64,000 nt of DNA from Wenyingzhuangia marina (GCF_900130035.1 NZ_FQXQ01000001.1:372001-436000); one strand, 5' to 3'; counted from the first letter of the stretch, positions 18,962 to 28,456 are shown. A program made the numbers and translations. Notes: generated by a model from the sequence alone, not told the origin.

Positions 18962-19439
18962 AAATTCTTTCTATTTATTCAAAGATTAAAATTAAATAAT
19001 ATACTTATCAATTAACGGAATTGAGTCTATTTTATTTGAAATCTTGTTTTTATTCTAGTGATTAACCGAGCCAAAAAACATAAATAAAACAACTAGTACA
19101 CCCAAGTAAATCTACATTTCATAAACTCAATCAAGTTACTGATTTACAGTTTATTACGACACACTCCCACCTTATGAAAGAACAGGCATTTTAAAATGAT
19201 GCTTTATAACTCTTAAAACTTATTATTTATGATTGATTTTTTAACAGTAAATACAGAAACAATAACTTATTTAATTAACAGTATCAGAGTAATTTGGGTA
19301 GTCATATCACTTGTCAAAAAAATTAAATTACTCATCACAAATAAAAACTTCAATAGATTAATATATGTTCTCATAAAGCATGTGTATATAATTTTAAGAT
19401 TCATAGAATTTACATATGTTTGTATAAAACATCAACCCT
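18962..19439. other. 478-bp gene-free region between the TPR gene and ftsE
   Basis: AT-rich divergent intergenic stretch. I see a short palindrome CATTTTAAAATG at 19188-19199 and a TAnnTTTG box at 19415-19422, and nothing that folds like a tRNA, riboswitch or terminator. A hydrophobic 91-codon frame (19229-19504) runs into ftsE in another frame and is not credible as a gene. It is the longest non-coding stretch in the window. Confidence 0.6.
19415..19422 (+). promoter_or_regulatory. -7 promoter box for ftsE
   Basis: TATGTTTG matches TAnnTTTG and ends 17 nt before the ftsE ATG. Confidence 0.5.
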
Positions 19440-20120
19440 ATGTCTCAGCCTGTTTTATACTTAAAAAACGCCAATATTTTTCAAGACAATATTTTAATTC
19501 TTAAGAATTTAGACTTTGAAATTAACAAGGGGGAATTCTTCTATTTAATTGGAAAAACAGGAAGTGGAAAAAGTAGCTTGTTAAAAATACTTTATGGAGA
19601 CTTGCCTTTAATTGACGGAGTTGGTGAAGTAGTTGAGTATGATTTACCTAGCTTAAAAGAAAAACAAATTCCTTTTTTAAGACGTAAAATTGGAATTGTT
19701 TTTCAGGATTTTAAATTATTAAATGACAGAAGTATTAACGACAACTTGCTATTTGTTTTAAAAGCCACAGGCTGGAAAGACAAAGACAAAATGCATAGTA
19801 AAATAAACGAAGTTTTAACCAAAGTTGGTTTGCAAGACAAAGGTTATAAAATGCCTTTTCAACTTTCTGGAGGAGAACAACAAAGAATTGCCATTGCTAG
19901 AGCATTGTTAAACGATCCGGAATTAATTATTGCCGATGAGCCAACAGGGAATTTAGATCCAAAAACTTCTATGGAGGTGATGGAATTGCTAAATCAGATT
20001 CACAAAAGTGGAAAAACCATTTTAATGGCAACTCACGATTATTCTTTAATTTTAAAATATCCTCAGCGTACTTTTAAGGTTGAAAACGGAGAAGTTTTTG
20101 AAGTAGTGCACCAGCAGTAA
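19440..20120 (+). CDS. ftsE: FtsE-type ABC ATPase
   Basis: ATPase of the FtsEX complex, which at the division site controls peptidoglycan hydrolases through EnvC-type activators. The 226 residues have P-loop GKTGSGKS (38-45), signature LSGGEQQR, Walker B LIIADEP followed by TGNLD, and the switch His in MATHDY. The short single-domain form and the VGEVVEYDLPSLKEKQIPFLRRKIGIVFQDF stretch fit FtsE better than LolD. No ftsX permease is adjacent; the next gene is on the opposite strand with no gap. An EnvC-like protein is encoded at 48806-50041. Confidence 0.85.
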   Translation: MSQPVLYLKNANIFQDNILILKNLDFEINKGEFFYLIGKTGSGKSSLLKILYGDLPLIDGVGEVVEYDLPSLKEKQIPFLRRKIGIVFQDFKLLNDRSINDNLLFVLKATGWKDKDKMHSKINEVLTKVGLQDKGYKMPFQLSGGEQQRIAIARALLNDPELIIADEPTGNLDPKTSMEVMELLNQIHKSGKTILMATHDYSLILKYPQRTFKVENGEVFEVVHQQ

Positions 20121-21230
20121 CTAATCTAATAAATCAATTATTTTCTGAGCATTTAATTTTACATCGAAAGACTTAAGTAATTCTTTTCTCTTACTTCTAT
20201 CCTCATCTGTAAATAGAGTATTCATTAATTCTTTTAATTGATGTTTAATCTCTTCTGTTGAATTTGCTATCACACATAATTCTTCTAAGCCTGTTCCATC
20301 TACCATCATCTCATTCGTTAATACTATACGGCTTTTCACCAAAGTATTGATTAATTTTAACTTGATTCCTGTAGGTTGATATGTAAATAATAAATTTACT
20401 TTGGCTTTTGTTAATAGTACTTCTAAATCATTCTCGTTTTCAAGAAAATCTATGGTAACATTCTCATATAACTCACAAGCTTTTATAATTAAATCACATT
20501 TATAACTAGCAGCAATAACCAGCCTATAAGCAGTATTTTTCACAACCTCAATAGCCTGTAAAGCTGATTTAACATTATCACTAACTCTTAAATCTCCATG
20601 CCAAAGAATAAAATTTTCTTCTGGAAGAAATTCAGTAAATTCCATGTTTGTAAAAACAGGTATATACACAGTTTTACTTCCATATAGCCTATAAAAATAA
20701 TCTTGTTCTACCGGAGAAATACTTAAAATATAAGTTGTCTTTTTTAAAACAGATTGATATTTCTTTAACTTTAAAGACTCTAATTTAAAAAATGATTTTT
20801 TCCAGAAATTGGCTTCAGTCTTGACCAATCCACGATAATATTCATGCTCAATATTATGTGTTCTTACTAGTAAAAATCTATCATTTAGTTTATTGTTATA
20901 AATCAACTCAGTAGTATGCAACCCTTCAAAAAGGATAGGAAAATCATCTTGTAACAAACGTTTTTCTAACTGTTCATTACACCTAGTTTTAGTTATAAAT
21001 GGCAACCTAGAAACCAATGCCCTTTTATGAACCTCTCTCTTATAATAAAATACCTGCTCACAATATTTTTTTAATTCTTCTTGCTCTCCCCTACCATATT
21101 CAAATAAGTGTAGAATAATATTTACTCCAATACTATGCAATGCTTTTATTTTATAAAAAACATCAATTACTCCTCCATAGTTTGGCGGATAAGGTACATC
21201 AAAAGATACTATGTGAATTTTTTTATGCAT
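20121..21230 (-). CDS. Glycosyltransferase, GT4-like
   Basis: A 369-residue protein with a GT-B fold pattern. The N-terminal domain starts with a Rossmann strand and Gly-rich loop (IVSFDVPYPPNYGGVIDVFY), followed by an HNIEHEY motif typical of GT4 mannosyltransferase-like enzymes, then a second domain with FILWHGDLRVSDNV and a donor-site acidic region near TGIKLKLINTL. No membrane segment. It is the third gene of an operon of glycosyltransferase, deacetylase and glycosyltransferase; 10 nt separate it from the deacetylase gene. Donor and acceptor are unknown; cell-surface polysaccharide or glycolipid synthesis is likely. Confidence 0.82.
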   Translation of the reverse strand: MHKKIHIVSFDVPYPPNYGGVIDVFYKIKALHSIGVNIILHLFEYGRGEQEELKKYCEQVFYYKREVHKRALVSRLPFITKTRCNEQLEKRLLQDDFPILFEGLHTTELIYNNKLNDRFLLVRTHNIEHEYYRGLVKTEANFWKKSFFKLESLKLKKYQSVLKKTTYILSISPVEQDYFYRLYGSKTVYIPVFTNMEFTEFLPEENFILWHGDLRVSDNVKSALQAIEVVKNTAYRLVIAASYKCDLIIKACELYENVTIDFLENENDLEVLLTKAKVNLLFTYQPTGIKLKLINTLVKSRIVLTNEMMVDGTGLEELCVIANSTEEIKHQLKELMNTLFTDEDRSKRKELLKSFDVKLNAQKIIDLLD

Positions 21231-21240
21231 GTAATTTTAC

Positions 21241-22530
21241 TCAATTCCTCATTAAAGTTAACATTTCCTCATACACTTTTCGCCAACATTTCCAAATATC
21301 TGTTTCTGACAAAGAAGAATTATGCCAAAGCGAAACAAACAAACCGTTAACATTATTTACCTCCTCTATTAAACTTTTTATTTCTTGAATTCCCTCTTTT
21401 GGGCTTAACTTTAAATACTGATTTAATGTTCCATCCATCACCTGAAAAGGCACTATCCACAAAGGCCTTTGCTCTTCTTTTTCTAAATTATAAAATGGAA
21501 AAACATTACAAACTCCAGCTCTAAAACCAACCTGAGAAGCAAAGCCCATAGTATAATCTACTTTAATTCCATTGTTGATTAAGTTTTCGTAAGTTAATGG
21601 AAAACTCATTTTTAAAAAATGTTGACGACTAAGTGTTACTTCATCATCTAGAATTTTCTCTAACCTCTTTATTTCCTTAGCTACTTTTTCTAGTTTTTGA
21701 TTAGATTGATAAGAAGGATGAATTCCTATTTTGTGTTGTTTACTCAGTTTTAAAATCAACTTTTTTAATCCTTTTTTTGAAGGATGAATATTCTTATCAA
21801 ATTCAGCATAATCTCCTAGCAAAAAGAAATACTGAGTGTTAATGTTTTCAGATTTTTTTGCAATAAAATCATAAGTATCAAAAGGATCTTTTTTAGAAGT
21901 TAAGTAACTCTTTCTCAAGCCTATTTCTTCTTTATTTCTTTGTATAATAGCTTTTGAAAAACCACCTATAAAACGAAAAGAACCTTTTGCCTTATAAGCA
22001 TATGCAATATCAATATCTAAGGTATTTAAAAAGCTAGTTTTCTTTTTGGGAAAAGATAAATTAGGAGATATTTCTTGTAATTTATTTTGCAAAAAAATTG
22101 CCCATAAATTCACTACTGGCTTTTTTAAAAAGCCTTGTTTAAAAGCCAAACTTTTTTCAGCAGAAAAACGTCCATGAGCATCAGGCTTAAAAGACAAATA
22201 TTCCTCATACCTCACAACCATGTAAAAAGTAGAAGCAAAAATATCATATGGAATCTCTCCATTTGTTTTAAAAAAAAATGGCAGTTCATCTACCCAGTCT
22301 ACTTGAATGTTTTGCTCTTGAATACTTTTTTCAAACAGCAATTTTGAAGGAGCGATTTGTAAAGCATTATCAATATTTTTTTCAGAGTAATTTACTTTAG
22401 ACTTGACTGATGCTTCAAAATCATGTTGATTACTTGTCAAATCATAATCAACCCCTATCACATACTTAAACAGTACGTTTAAAGTGTAAATCAATCTAGA
22501 AGATATAACTTCTGAATAAATTATCATCAT
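21241..22530 (-). CDS. Polysaccharide deacetylase family protein
   Basis: A 429-residue protein of the Bacteroidetes polysaccharide-deacetylase group with an extra N-terminal domain (about 1-140). The catalytic half shows NTLDIDIAYAYKAKG, the metal-binding region with GIHPSYQSN, and a late LWHNSS with His, consistent with the NodB-type HxxxH and terminal His arrangement. It has no signal peptide and probably acts in the cytoplasm on a sugar-carrier intermediate, as suggested by the glycosyltransferase genes on both sides. Its ATG overlaps the upstream glycosyltransferase stop by 4 bp. Substrate not determinable. Confidence 0.8.
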   Translation of the reverse strand: MMIIYSEVISSRLIYTLNVLFKYVIGVDYDLTSNQHDFEASVKSKVNYSEKNIDNALQIAPSKLLFEKSIQEQNIQVDWVDELPFFFKTNGEIPYDIFASTFYMVVRYEEYLSFKPDAHGRFSAEKSLAFKQGFLKKPVVNLWAIFLQNKLQEISPNLSFPKKKTSFLNTLDIDIAYAYKAKGSFRFIGGFSKAIIQRNKEEIGLRKSYLTSKKDPFDTYDFIAKKSENINTQYFFLLGDYAEFDKNIHPSKKGLKKLILKLSKQHKIGIHPSYQSNQKLEKVAKEIKRLEKILDDEVTLSRQHFLKMSFPLTYENLINNGIKVDYTMGFASQVGFRAGVCNVFPFYNLEKEEQRPLWIVPFQVMDGTLNQYLKLSPKEGIQEIKSLIEEVNNVNGLFVSLWHNSSLSETDIWKCWRKVYEEMLTLMRN

Positions 22531-23636
22531 AAAAACTTGCTATAAACCTGCTTAATAACTTCTGATTCTTTTTCCCAATTATATTTTTGAGCTGCTGCTT
22601 TTAAATTATTTTTCCAAACTTCATAATCAGGGGAATCCAACATCTCCATTACTTTTTTTGCCATTTTTTTGGGGTTATGATGTGAAATAACTTCTCCTAT
22701 ATTTTCATCATTCACCAACTTAGCTACCACCCTACGATTAGAAACCAACAAAGGTGTCTCTGCTTGAATATAATCAAATACCTTATTAGGCAGACTATAC
22801 TCGTAATTTAAATTGGTATTTTTATCTAAAGACAAACCAATATCAGCAATTTTAGTATAAGTCATTAACTCATCATAAGGCCTTCTTCCCAGCAAAAAAA
22901 CTTTGTTTTGTAATTGATATTTATCTACTATTTTTTGAAGTAATGGAAAAACATCTCCACTACCAATAATATACAAAACTGCTCCATCTACATAACGCAT
23001 CATTTCTACAGCTTCCTCTCCACCTCTATCAATATTAATTCCTGCTCCTTGTAAAATCAGCATTTTAGAATCTCCTTTTACTTTTTGCACAAAATCTTCT
23101 TCAATACTTGTAAAATGATATCTTGGGGCAATATTTCTTAAGACCTTTATGGGCACTTTATATTTATTATAATAAATATCTGCAATCAGTTGATTAACCG
23201 TAAACACATCTTTTAACTTAGGAAAAATAAATTGTTCTATGGCTAACCAAACCTTTTGAACTTTTGGTCTATGAATTAATTCTGGAACCTCAGTAAACAA
23301 TTCGTGACTATCATAAACAATAGGCTTGTTGGTTATTTTTGAAACTAAAAAATTAGACAATAATGTATCTAAATCATTCGAAAGCAGCACCTCTTTTTTA
23401 GTAAAAAGTAAGAACCAAAACAATCTAAAATTATATTCTGCATAAAACAACGGTCCTCTATTAAATAAAAGTTTTATTCTAGTTGTTCTATAATTTCTAT
23501 CAATAGGTAAACTATTTTTTAGTTTTCTACCTATTAAATGAATACTAAAACCCATTTCTTGCAACGTGATACAAACTTTATGCACACGTTGATCTATAAC
23601 TAAATCATTGGTAACAGAAACAACTATTGTTTTCAA
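22527..23636 (-). CDS. Glycosyltransferase family 4
   Basis: A 369-residue GT-B glycosyltransferase. The N-terminal domain is VSVTNDLVIDQRVHKVCITLQEMGF, a pattern seen in many GT4 enzymes. The acceptor-domain loop contains NDLDTLLSNF and YDSHELFTEVPEL. The donor domain carries LQGAGINIDRGGEEAVEMM and the ELSLPNK-like stretch NYEYSLPNKVFDYIQAETP, where the Glu normally contacts the nucleotide sugar. First gene of the surface-sugar operon, overlapping the deacetylase gene by 4 bp. A 57-nt AT-rich gap separates it from the mini-MscS gene. Sugar specificity is unknown. Confidence 0.88.
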   Translation of the reverse strand: MKTIVVSVTNDLVIDQRVHKVCITLQEMGFSIHLIGRKLKNSLPIDRNYRTTRIKLLFNRGPLFYAEYNFRLFWFLLFTKKEVLLSNDLDTLLSNFLVSKITNKPIVYDSHELFTEVPELIHRPKVQKVWLAIEQFIFPKLKDVFTVNQLIADIYYNKYKVPIKVLRNIAPRYHFTSIEEDFVQKVKGDSKMLILQGAGINIDRGGEEAVEMMRYVDGAVLYIIGSGDVFPLLQKIVDKYQLQNKVFLLGRRPYDELMTYTKIADIGLSLDKNTNLNYEYSLPNKVFDYIQAETPLLVSNRRVVAKLVNDENIGEVISHHNPKKMAKKVMEMLDSPDYEVWKNNLKAAAQKYNWEKESEVIKQVYSKFL

Positions 23637-23693
23637 AAAAATATTTTAGCGAAATATACTAAAATTAATATACTAGCAATTCAGTTTAAAGAA

Positions 23694-24212
23694 CTAAAGA
23701 GATCCTTTTTTATCTTCTAAAATTTCAATCCCCTTTTGCATAATTAAAGAATTAGGAAACGTAATGGTTTCTCCTTTATCTGTCTCAATAAAAAAATAAA
23801 AACCAGTTATATCTTTTACCTCCCCTGTTAACTCAAAATCTTTGTCTAAAATTCTAATCCTACTTCCTATTCTTACTGGGTGATTAAAAAACAAAATAAC
23901 ACTAGCTGTTAAATTTGACAATAGAGACCATTGAGCAAAAAAACCAACACCTAAAACAGCTAAAGTAGAAGATACAAAGATGGAAAGTTGGTTAGAATCT
24001 ACTCCCCAAATAATTGCGAAAATAGCTCCGAAAATCGCATAAATCACTAAATAACTTAAAACGACAATAATTTTTCGTCTGTTAGCATCTATTGATTTCA
24101 CAAATGTAAATTTATGAATGGCATTTTTTATAAAAAAAATAACCGCCATCATTAAAACACCCGCTATAATACTTAATAATATCTCTTTCTTAAGAATAAT
24201 ATGAGAATCCAT
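23694..24212 (-). CDS. Short MscS-type mechanosensitive channel
   Basis: A 172-residue membrane protein with two N-terminal helices (about 8-27 and 45-70), then the MscS pore helix and beta domain: LAVLGVGFFAQWSLLSNLTASVILFFNHPVRIGSRI, with the Gly/Ala-rich kinked TM3 and the conserved PVRIGSRI entry to the beta domain. It stops after that domain and lacks the C-terminal alpha-beta cage of E. coli MscS (286 residues). Such short MscS-like proteins are, I believe, normal in this phylum, so I read it as an intact minimal channel, not a truncation. It lies 72 nt downstream of dnaG. Confidence 0.87.
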   Translation of the reverse strand: MDSHIILKKEILLSIIAGVLMMAVIFFIKNAIHKFTFVKSIDANRRKIIVVLSYLVIYAIFGAIFAIIWGVDSNQLSIFVSSTLAVLGVGFFAQWSLLSNLTASVILFFNHPVRIGSRIRILDKDFELTGEVKDITGFYFFIETDKGETITFPNSLIMQKGIEILEDKKGSL

Positions 24213-24284
24213 TTTTATATTTTTTACTACAGTAAAGATATACCAAAAAAGAAAAATTTAATTAGCTATTTTATAATTAATAAA

Positions 24285-26372
24285 TTAGAGAACTCGATGT
24301 AATTTATCAAACAACAATGTCTTTAATTGAGTGTAATTCATCACATCTTGCAAAGCTTCTACTCTCTTTTCTTCATCAGCAACCTCCTGCATTAACTCCT
24401 TCACTTTCAACTCAATTAAAACCCTTCTTAAATTTAAAATTGCATCTTGAACCAATTTTTGTAGCACATCTGTTTTCTGGGCAACTTCAATTTCTTTTGA
24501 TGCCCAATCACTTAATATATAACGCTCATCATCCATTAAAATATTTGTGACTTCACTAGCAATTTCTGAATCTTCGTGACTTGTTAATCGTTCTACTGCT
24601 AACTTTTCCTGTTGATTGATTTGATAACTAATTTCTTTATAAATCTTTAAGAATAAAGGATTGGTAAACTCAATTTCATCATCTTGTAACTGTAAATACA
24701 ATTCATGGGCAACCGTATTGGTATACTCTTCTTTTACCATCACAACTTTTCCTCTGCTATCATGATCTTCAATCCAATCTATAAAATTTACCTCATGATT
24801 TCCATATAATAATAAAATCTGAATGATTTCACGTTCATATAAATCCAGAGTATTAATTCCTTTTGGAGCCAACAGAGCTCCTGGTTTAGATTTTCCACTT
24901 TGAACAGCATTAGTACTACTCTCTTGAGACATCATCATTTCCTGAAAAGCAGCATCATCTGGCATATCATTTCCAGAAGAAGTATTTTGAACAGGCTTAG
25001 CTCTATTCGAAGAAGAAGCAATGGTCATTCTAGGAGTTGTGCTAGGCTTTCTCTCTGTATCTCTAGCCTGCTTGTCTAACATTTGAGCCAACTCATTAAA
25101 CAAAACCGTTTCTGAAATTTCCATCATTCTGGAACACTCCTGAATATAAACTTCTTGTTTAATACTATCTGGAATCTTAGAAATACTCATCACAATATCA
25201 CGAATCAATCCTGCTTTTTTAATAGGATCGTTCTGCGCTTCTTCTAATAAAAGAGATACTTTAAAACTGATAAAATCTTGTTGATTGTTTTCTAAATACT
25301 CTTTTAATTCCGCCGTTGTTTTTTTCTTAGCAAAAGAATCGGGGTCATCTCCATCAGGAAACGTAACCACTTTTACATTCATTCCTTGCTCAAGAATTAA
25401 ATCAATACCACGAACCGAAGCTCGTAATCCTGCAGCATCACCATCAAAAAGCACGGTCATATTTGGCGTTAACCTTTTTACCAAACGAATTTGATCTGGT
25501 GTTAAAGCGGTTCCTGAAGAAGCCACCACGTTGGTAATTCCACTTTGATACATGGAAATTACATCTGTATATCCTTCTACCAAATAACAATTATCTTCTT
25601 TCGATATTGTTTTCTTAGCTTGGTATATTCCATATAAGATTTTACTCTTATGATAAATTTCACTCTCTGGAGAGTTTAAATATTTAGCCGCTTTTTTATC
25701 ATTGGTTAAAATTCTACCTCCAAACCCCAGCACACGACCACTCATGCTGTGAATTGGAAACATCACACGACCTTTAAATCGATCGAACTGTTTTCCTCCT
25801 TCTTTTACAATAGTTAGACCTGTGCTTTCCAAATATTGTAAATCGTATCCATCTTTTAAAGCCGAATCTGTAAAAGCCGTCCATTCATCTAAACAATATC
25901 CAAGCTGAAACGTCTCAATCATTTCATTGGTAAAACCACGTTCTTTAAAATAACTCAACCCAATAGCCTTTACTTTTTGGGTATTGAGCATGGTTTTATG
26001 AAAATAATCTTGCGCATATTTAGAAACCAAGTACATACTTTCACGTTCATCTGCCGCTTCTTTCTGTTCGTCAGATTGTTCAGTTTCTTCTATAATAATA
26101 TTATACTTATTCGCTAAATAACGAATGGCTTCTGGATATGAATAATGCTCATGTTCCATAAGGAAGGAAATAGCATTTCCTCCTTTACCTGTACTAAAAT
26201 CTTTCCAAATTCCTTTTACTGGAGACACCATAAAAGAAGGTGATTTTTCATCTACAAAGGGAGAAAGTCCTTTGTAGCTACTTCCAGATTTTTTTAAAGT
26301 CACAAATTCCCCTATCACCTCCTCTACTCGAGCAGTTTCAAAAACACGATCTATGGTTTCTCTTGAAATCAA
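24285..26372 (-). CDS. dnaG: DNA primase (probable TTG start)
   Basis: Synthesises RNA primers for replication. From the TTG at 26372 the protein is 695 residues starting (M)ISRETIDRVFETARVEEVIG, matching the normal N-terminus of Bacteroidetes DnaG. No ATG lies nearby in frame; the upstream ATG at 26483 adds 37 residues of unrelated hydrophobic sequence. The zinc-ribbon fold is recognisable, but all four metal ligands of E. coli DnaG are replaced (S37, V40, D58, T61). The TOPRIM core follows, with YLVEGYTDVISMYQ and VLFDGDAAG, then the helicase-binding C-terminal domain. A TATATTTG box ends 18 nt upstream of the TTG, supporting this start. Confidence 0.93.
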   Translation of the reverse strand: MISRETIDRVFETARVEEVIGEFVTLKKSGSSYKGLSPFVDEKSPSFMVSPVKGIWKDFSTGKGGNAISFLMEHEHYSYPEAIRYLANKYNIIIEETEQSDEQKEAADERESMYLVSKYAQDYFHKTMLNTQKVKAIGLSYFKERGFTNEMIETFQLGYCLDEWTAFTDSALKDGYDLQYLESTGLTIVKEGGKQFDRFKGRVMFPIHSMSGRVLGFGGRILTNDKKAAKYLNSPESEIYHKSKILYGIYQAKKTISKEDNCYLVEGYTDVISMYQSGITNVVASSGTALTPDQIRLVKRLTPNMTVLFDGDAAGLRASVRGIDLILEQGMNVKVVTFPDGDDPDSFAKKKTTAELKEYLENNQQDFISFKVSLLLEEAQNDPIKKAGLIRDIVMSISKIPDSIKQEVYIQECSRMMEISETVLFNELAQMLDKQARDTERKPSTTPRMTIASSSNRAKPVQNTSSGNDMPDDAAFQEMMMSQESSTNAVQSGKSKPGALLAPKGINTLDLYEREIIQILLLYGNHEVNFIDWIEDHDSRGKVVMVKEEYTNTVAHELYLQLQDDEIEFTNPLFLKIYKEISYQINQQEKLAVERLTSHEDSEIASEVTNILMDDERYILSDWASKEIEVAQKTDVLQKLVQDAILNLRRVLIELKVKELMQEVADEEKRVEALQDVMNYTQLKTLLFDKLHRVL

Positions 26373-26390
26373 TTTACTTTCATTTTTATA

Positions 26391-26398
26391 CAAATATA
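26391..26398 (-). promoter_or_regulatory. -7 promoter box for dnaG
   Basis: CAAATATA on the plus strand, so TATATTTG on the minus strand. It ends 18 nt before the proposed TTG start and would exclude the upstream in-frame ATG from the transcript. Confidence 0.6.
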
Positions 26399-26608
26399 GG
26401 TATAGAATTCCATCATACACAAAAAACAAAATATGATGATTTGAAAGCATTATCACAGGACTCAAATAAAACAAACAACACACTAAAAACCAACTAACTA
26501 AACCCTAAAAAATCAATTGTTTTTGACAATAAAAAACTTATTTTTATCATTTAGTCAAACACTTTAAAAACATAACATACTTATTTCATAAACTTAAAAC
26601 CTTATAAA

Positions 26609-27040
26609 ATGGCAACAGTAAACACCTATTTAAATTTTAATGGAAATTGTGAAGAAGCTTTTAATTTTTATAAATCCATATTTGGCGGAGAATTCAACTA
26701 CGTTGGAAGATTTAGCGAAATGCCTGAAGGCGGTGGTTTTGAAGTACCGGAATCTTTTAAAAACAAAATTATGCATATTGGTTTGTCTATTGGAAACACA
26801 CTTTTAATGGGTAGTGACACTATTGAAGGTGATTGGGCTCCTCCTTTTGTTCAAGGAAATAATTTTTCTATTTCAATTCACACTGAAAGTAAAGAAGAAG
26901 CAGACAAATTATTTCAGAGTCTATCTGTTGGAGGTCAAATAACCATGCCTATGGATAATACTTTCTGGGGAGATTATTTTGGAATGTTTACTGATAAATT
27001 TGGAATCAATTGGATGGTAAATTTTGCTTTGAAAGAATAA
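26609..27040 (+). CDS. PhnB/YjdN-like VOC-fold protein
   Basis: A 143-residue glyoxalase/VOC-fold protein of the PhnB (YjdN) type. It opens with VNTYLNFNGNCEEAFNFYKSIFGGEF, contains MHIGLSIGNTLLMGSD, and ends with the second beta-alpha-beta-beta-beta unit (FWGDYFGMFTDKFGINWMVNF). Members of this group are small cytoplasmic dimers; most have no proven substrate, and the original PhnB label does not show a role in phosphonate use. It is a single gene ended by the bidirectional terminator at 27072-27107. Confidence 0.9.
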   Translation: MATVNTYLNFNGNCEEAFNFYKSIFGGEFNYVGRFSEMPEGGGFEVPESFKNKIMHIGLSIGNTLLMGSDTIEGDWAPPFVQGNNFSISIHTESKEEADKLFQSLSVGGQITMPMDNTFWGDYFGMFTDKFGINWMVNFALKE

Positions 27041-27071
27041 TCATCCTTTTAAAATAAAATGCCGTTAAATC

Positions 27072-27107
27072 AAAAAGCCTGATAAAATAATCTTTATCAG
27101 GCTTTTT
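27072..27107. terminator. Bidirectional terminator between VOC gene and clpX
   Basis: A 15-bp perfect stem (27072-27086 with 27093-27107), core AAAAAGCCTGATAAA, with a 6-nt loop. A-runs and T-runs on both sides let it serve both converging genes. Confidence 0.85.
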
Positions 27108-27131
27108 ATAAAATTCGTAATTGTTAATTAA

Positions 27132-28364
27132 CTAAGACGCTTGCTTTAATTGTTTAAGCATCGTGCTACTTAATTTACTTTCAGCATATTCTCTGGTTAC
27201 CTCAAAAGAAGTTTCATCGGTACTAGGCATGTCAAACATAGCATCAGTAAAAATAGCTTCACATAAAGATCTTAATCCTCTTGCTCCAAGTTTATACTCA
27301 ATTGCTTTTTCTACAATATAATCTAAAGCTTCATCATCTACCGTAAATTCAATTCCATCCATTTGGAACAACTTCGTGTATTGCTTGATTAACGAGTTTT
27401 TAGGCTCTGTTAAAATAGCTCGCAAAGCTGTAGTATCTAATGGATTCATATAACTCAACACTGGCAAACGACCAATAATTTCAGGAATCAATCCAAAGTT
27501 TTTTAAATCTGTAGGAATGATGTATTGTAACAGGTTTTTATCATCAACCCTGTCTTCACTTAAAGAAGCACCAAAACCAACTGCTTGTCTATTCAAACGC
27601 TTACTAATATTACGTTGAATACCTGCAAAAGCACCACCTGCAATGAATAAAATGTTCTTAGTATCTACCTCAATAAACTTTTGATCTGGGTGTTTACGTC
27701 CTCCTTTTGGAGCTACATTCACTACCGTTCCTTCTAACAATTTTAACAAAGCTTGTTGCACTCCTTCACCAGAAACATCGCGAGTAATAGATGGATTGTC
27801 TCCTTTGCGAGCAATTTTATCAATTTCATCAATAAAAACAATTCCACGCTCAGCACTTTCTACATCGTAATCTGCTGCCTGCAACAAACGACTTAAAATA
27901 CTTTCTACATCCTCACCTACATAACCTGCTTGTGTTAACACCGTAGCATCAACAATAGAAAAAGGCACATTTAACATTTTTGCAATGGTTTTTGCAATTA
28001 ATGTTTTTCCTGTTCCAGTATCTCCTACCAAAACCATGTTACTTTTTTCTATCTCAACTTCTTCGTCTAAAGTATCTGGCTGCGTTAACCTTTTGTAATG
28101 ATTATACACTGCAACCGCCATGGTTTTTTTAGTTTGATCTTGACCAATGATATATTGATCTAAAAACTCTTTAATTTCTCTTGGTTTTTTTACCACCAAA
28201 TCGGTGTTTTTACCACCCGACTCATCTTCTATTTCTTCTGATAAAATTCCATAAGCTTGAGACACACAACTATCACAAATATGTGCATCAACCCCTGCAA
28301 TTAACAGGTTTGTTTCTTCCTTCTTACGCCCACAAAACGAGCACTCCATTCCTTCTTTTGACAT
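27132..28364 (-). CDS. clpX: ClpX, ATPase subunit of ClpXP protease
   Basis: Hexameric AAA+ unfoldase that feeds substrates to ClpP. The 410 residues start with a C4 zinc-binding domain ([10 protein letters not shown] ... CDSCV, about 8-37), intact here. Walker A is GDTGTGKT, Walker B is [10 protein letters not shown], and the pore loop GYVGEDVE is visible. The IGF-type loop that docks on ClpP is expected near residues 255-270, where the segment AVGFGASL contains VGFG. It follows clpP on the same strand with 92 nt between, so both probably share expression. Confidence 0.97.
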   Translation of the reverse strand: MSKEGMECSFCGRKKEETNLLIAGVDAHICDSCVSQAYGILSEEIEDESGGKNTDLVVKKPREIKEFLDQYIIGQDQTKKTMAVAVYNHYKRLTQPDTLDEEVEIEKSNMVLVGDTGTGKTLIAKTIAKMLNVPFSIVDATVLTQAGYVGEDVESILSRLLQAADYDVESAERGIVFIDEIDKIARKGDNPSITRDVSGEGVQQALLKLLEGTVVNVAPKGGRKHPDQKFIEVDTKNILFIAGGAFAGIQRNISKRLNRQAVGFGASLSEDRVDDKNLLQYIIPTDLKNFGLIPEIIGRLPVLSYMNPLDTTALRAILTEPKNSLIKQYTKLFQMDGIEFTVDDEALDYIVEKAIEYKLGARGLRSLCEAIFTDAMFDMPSTDETSFEVTREYAESKLSSTMLKQLKQAS

Positions 28365-28371
28365 TTTTCCT

Positions 28372-28434
28372 GGTTTTTGGTTAATGGTTTGTAGTTTTTG
28401 GTTGCTAGGTTTTAATTACTTTACCAACAACCAA
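28372..28434. repeat. GGTTTTTGG-type low-complexity repeat between clpP and clpX
   Basis: GTTTTTGGTT occurs at 28373-28382 and again at 28394-28403, 21 bp apart. TTGGTTG at 28398-28404 is complementary to CAACCAA at 28428-28434. On the transcribed strand it reads as AACCAAAAAC repeats. It could be a local simple repeat or a weak leader hairpin for clpX. Confidence 0.45.
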
Positions 28435-28456
28435 CTCCTAAAAACGAATAACCAAT

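Noticed and set aside
19229-19504. Hydrophobic 91-codon frame in the long intergenic gap
   Set aside because: It overlaps ftsE out of frame, its Ile/Leu/Lys content is what AT-rich DNA yields by chance, and it has no promoter box.
26373-26483. 37-residue N-terminal extension of DnaG
   Set aside because: It precedes the promoter box and has no counterpart in primases.
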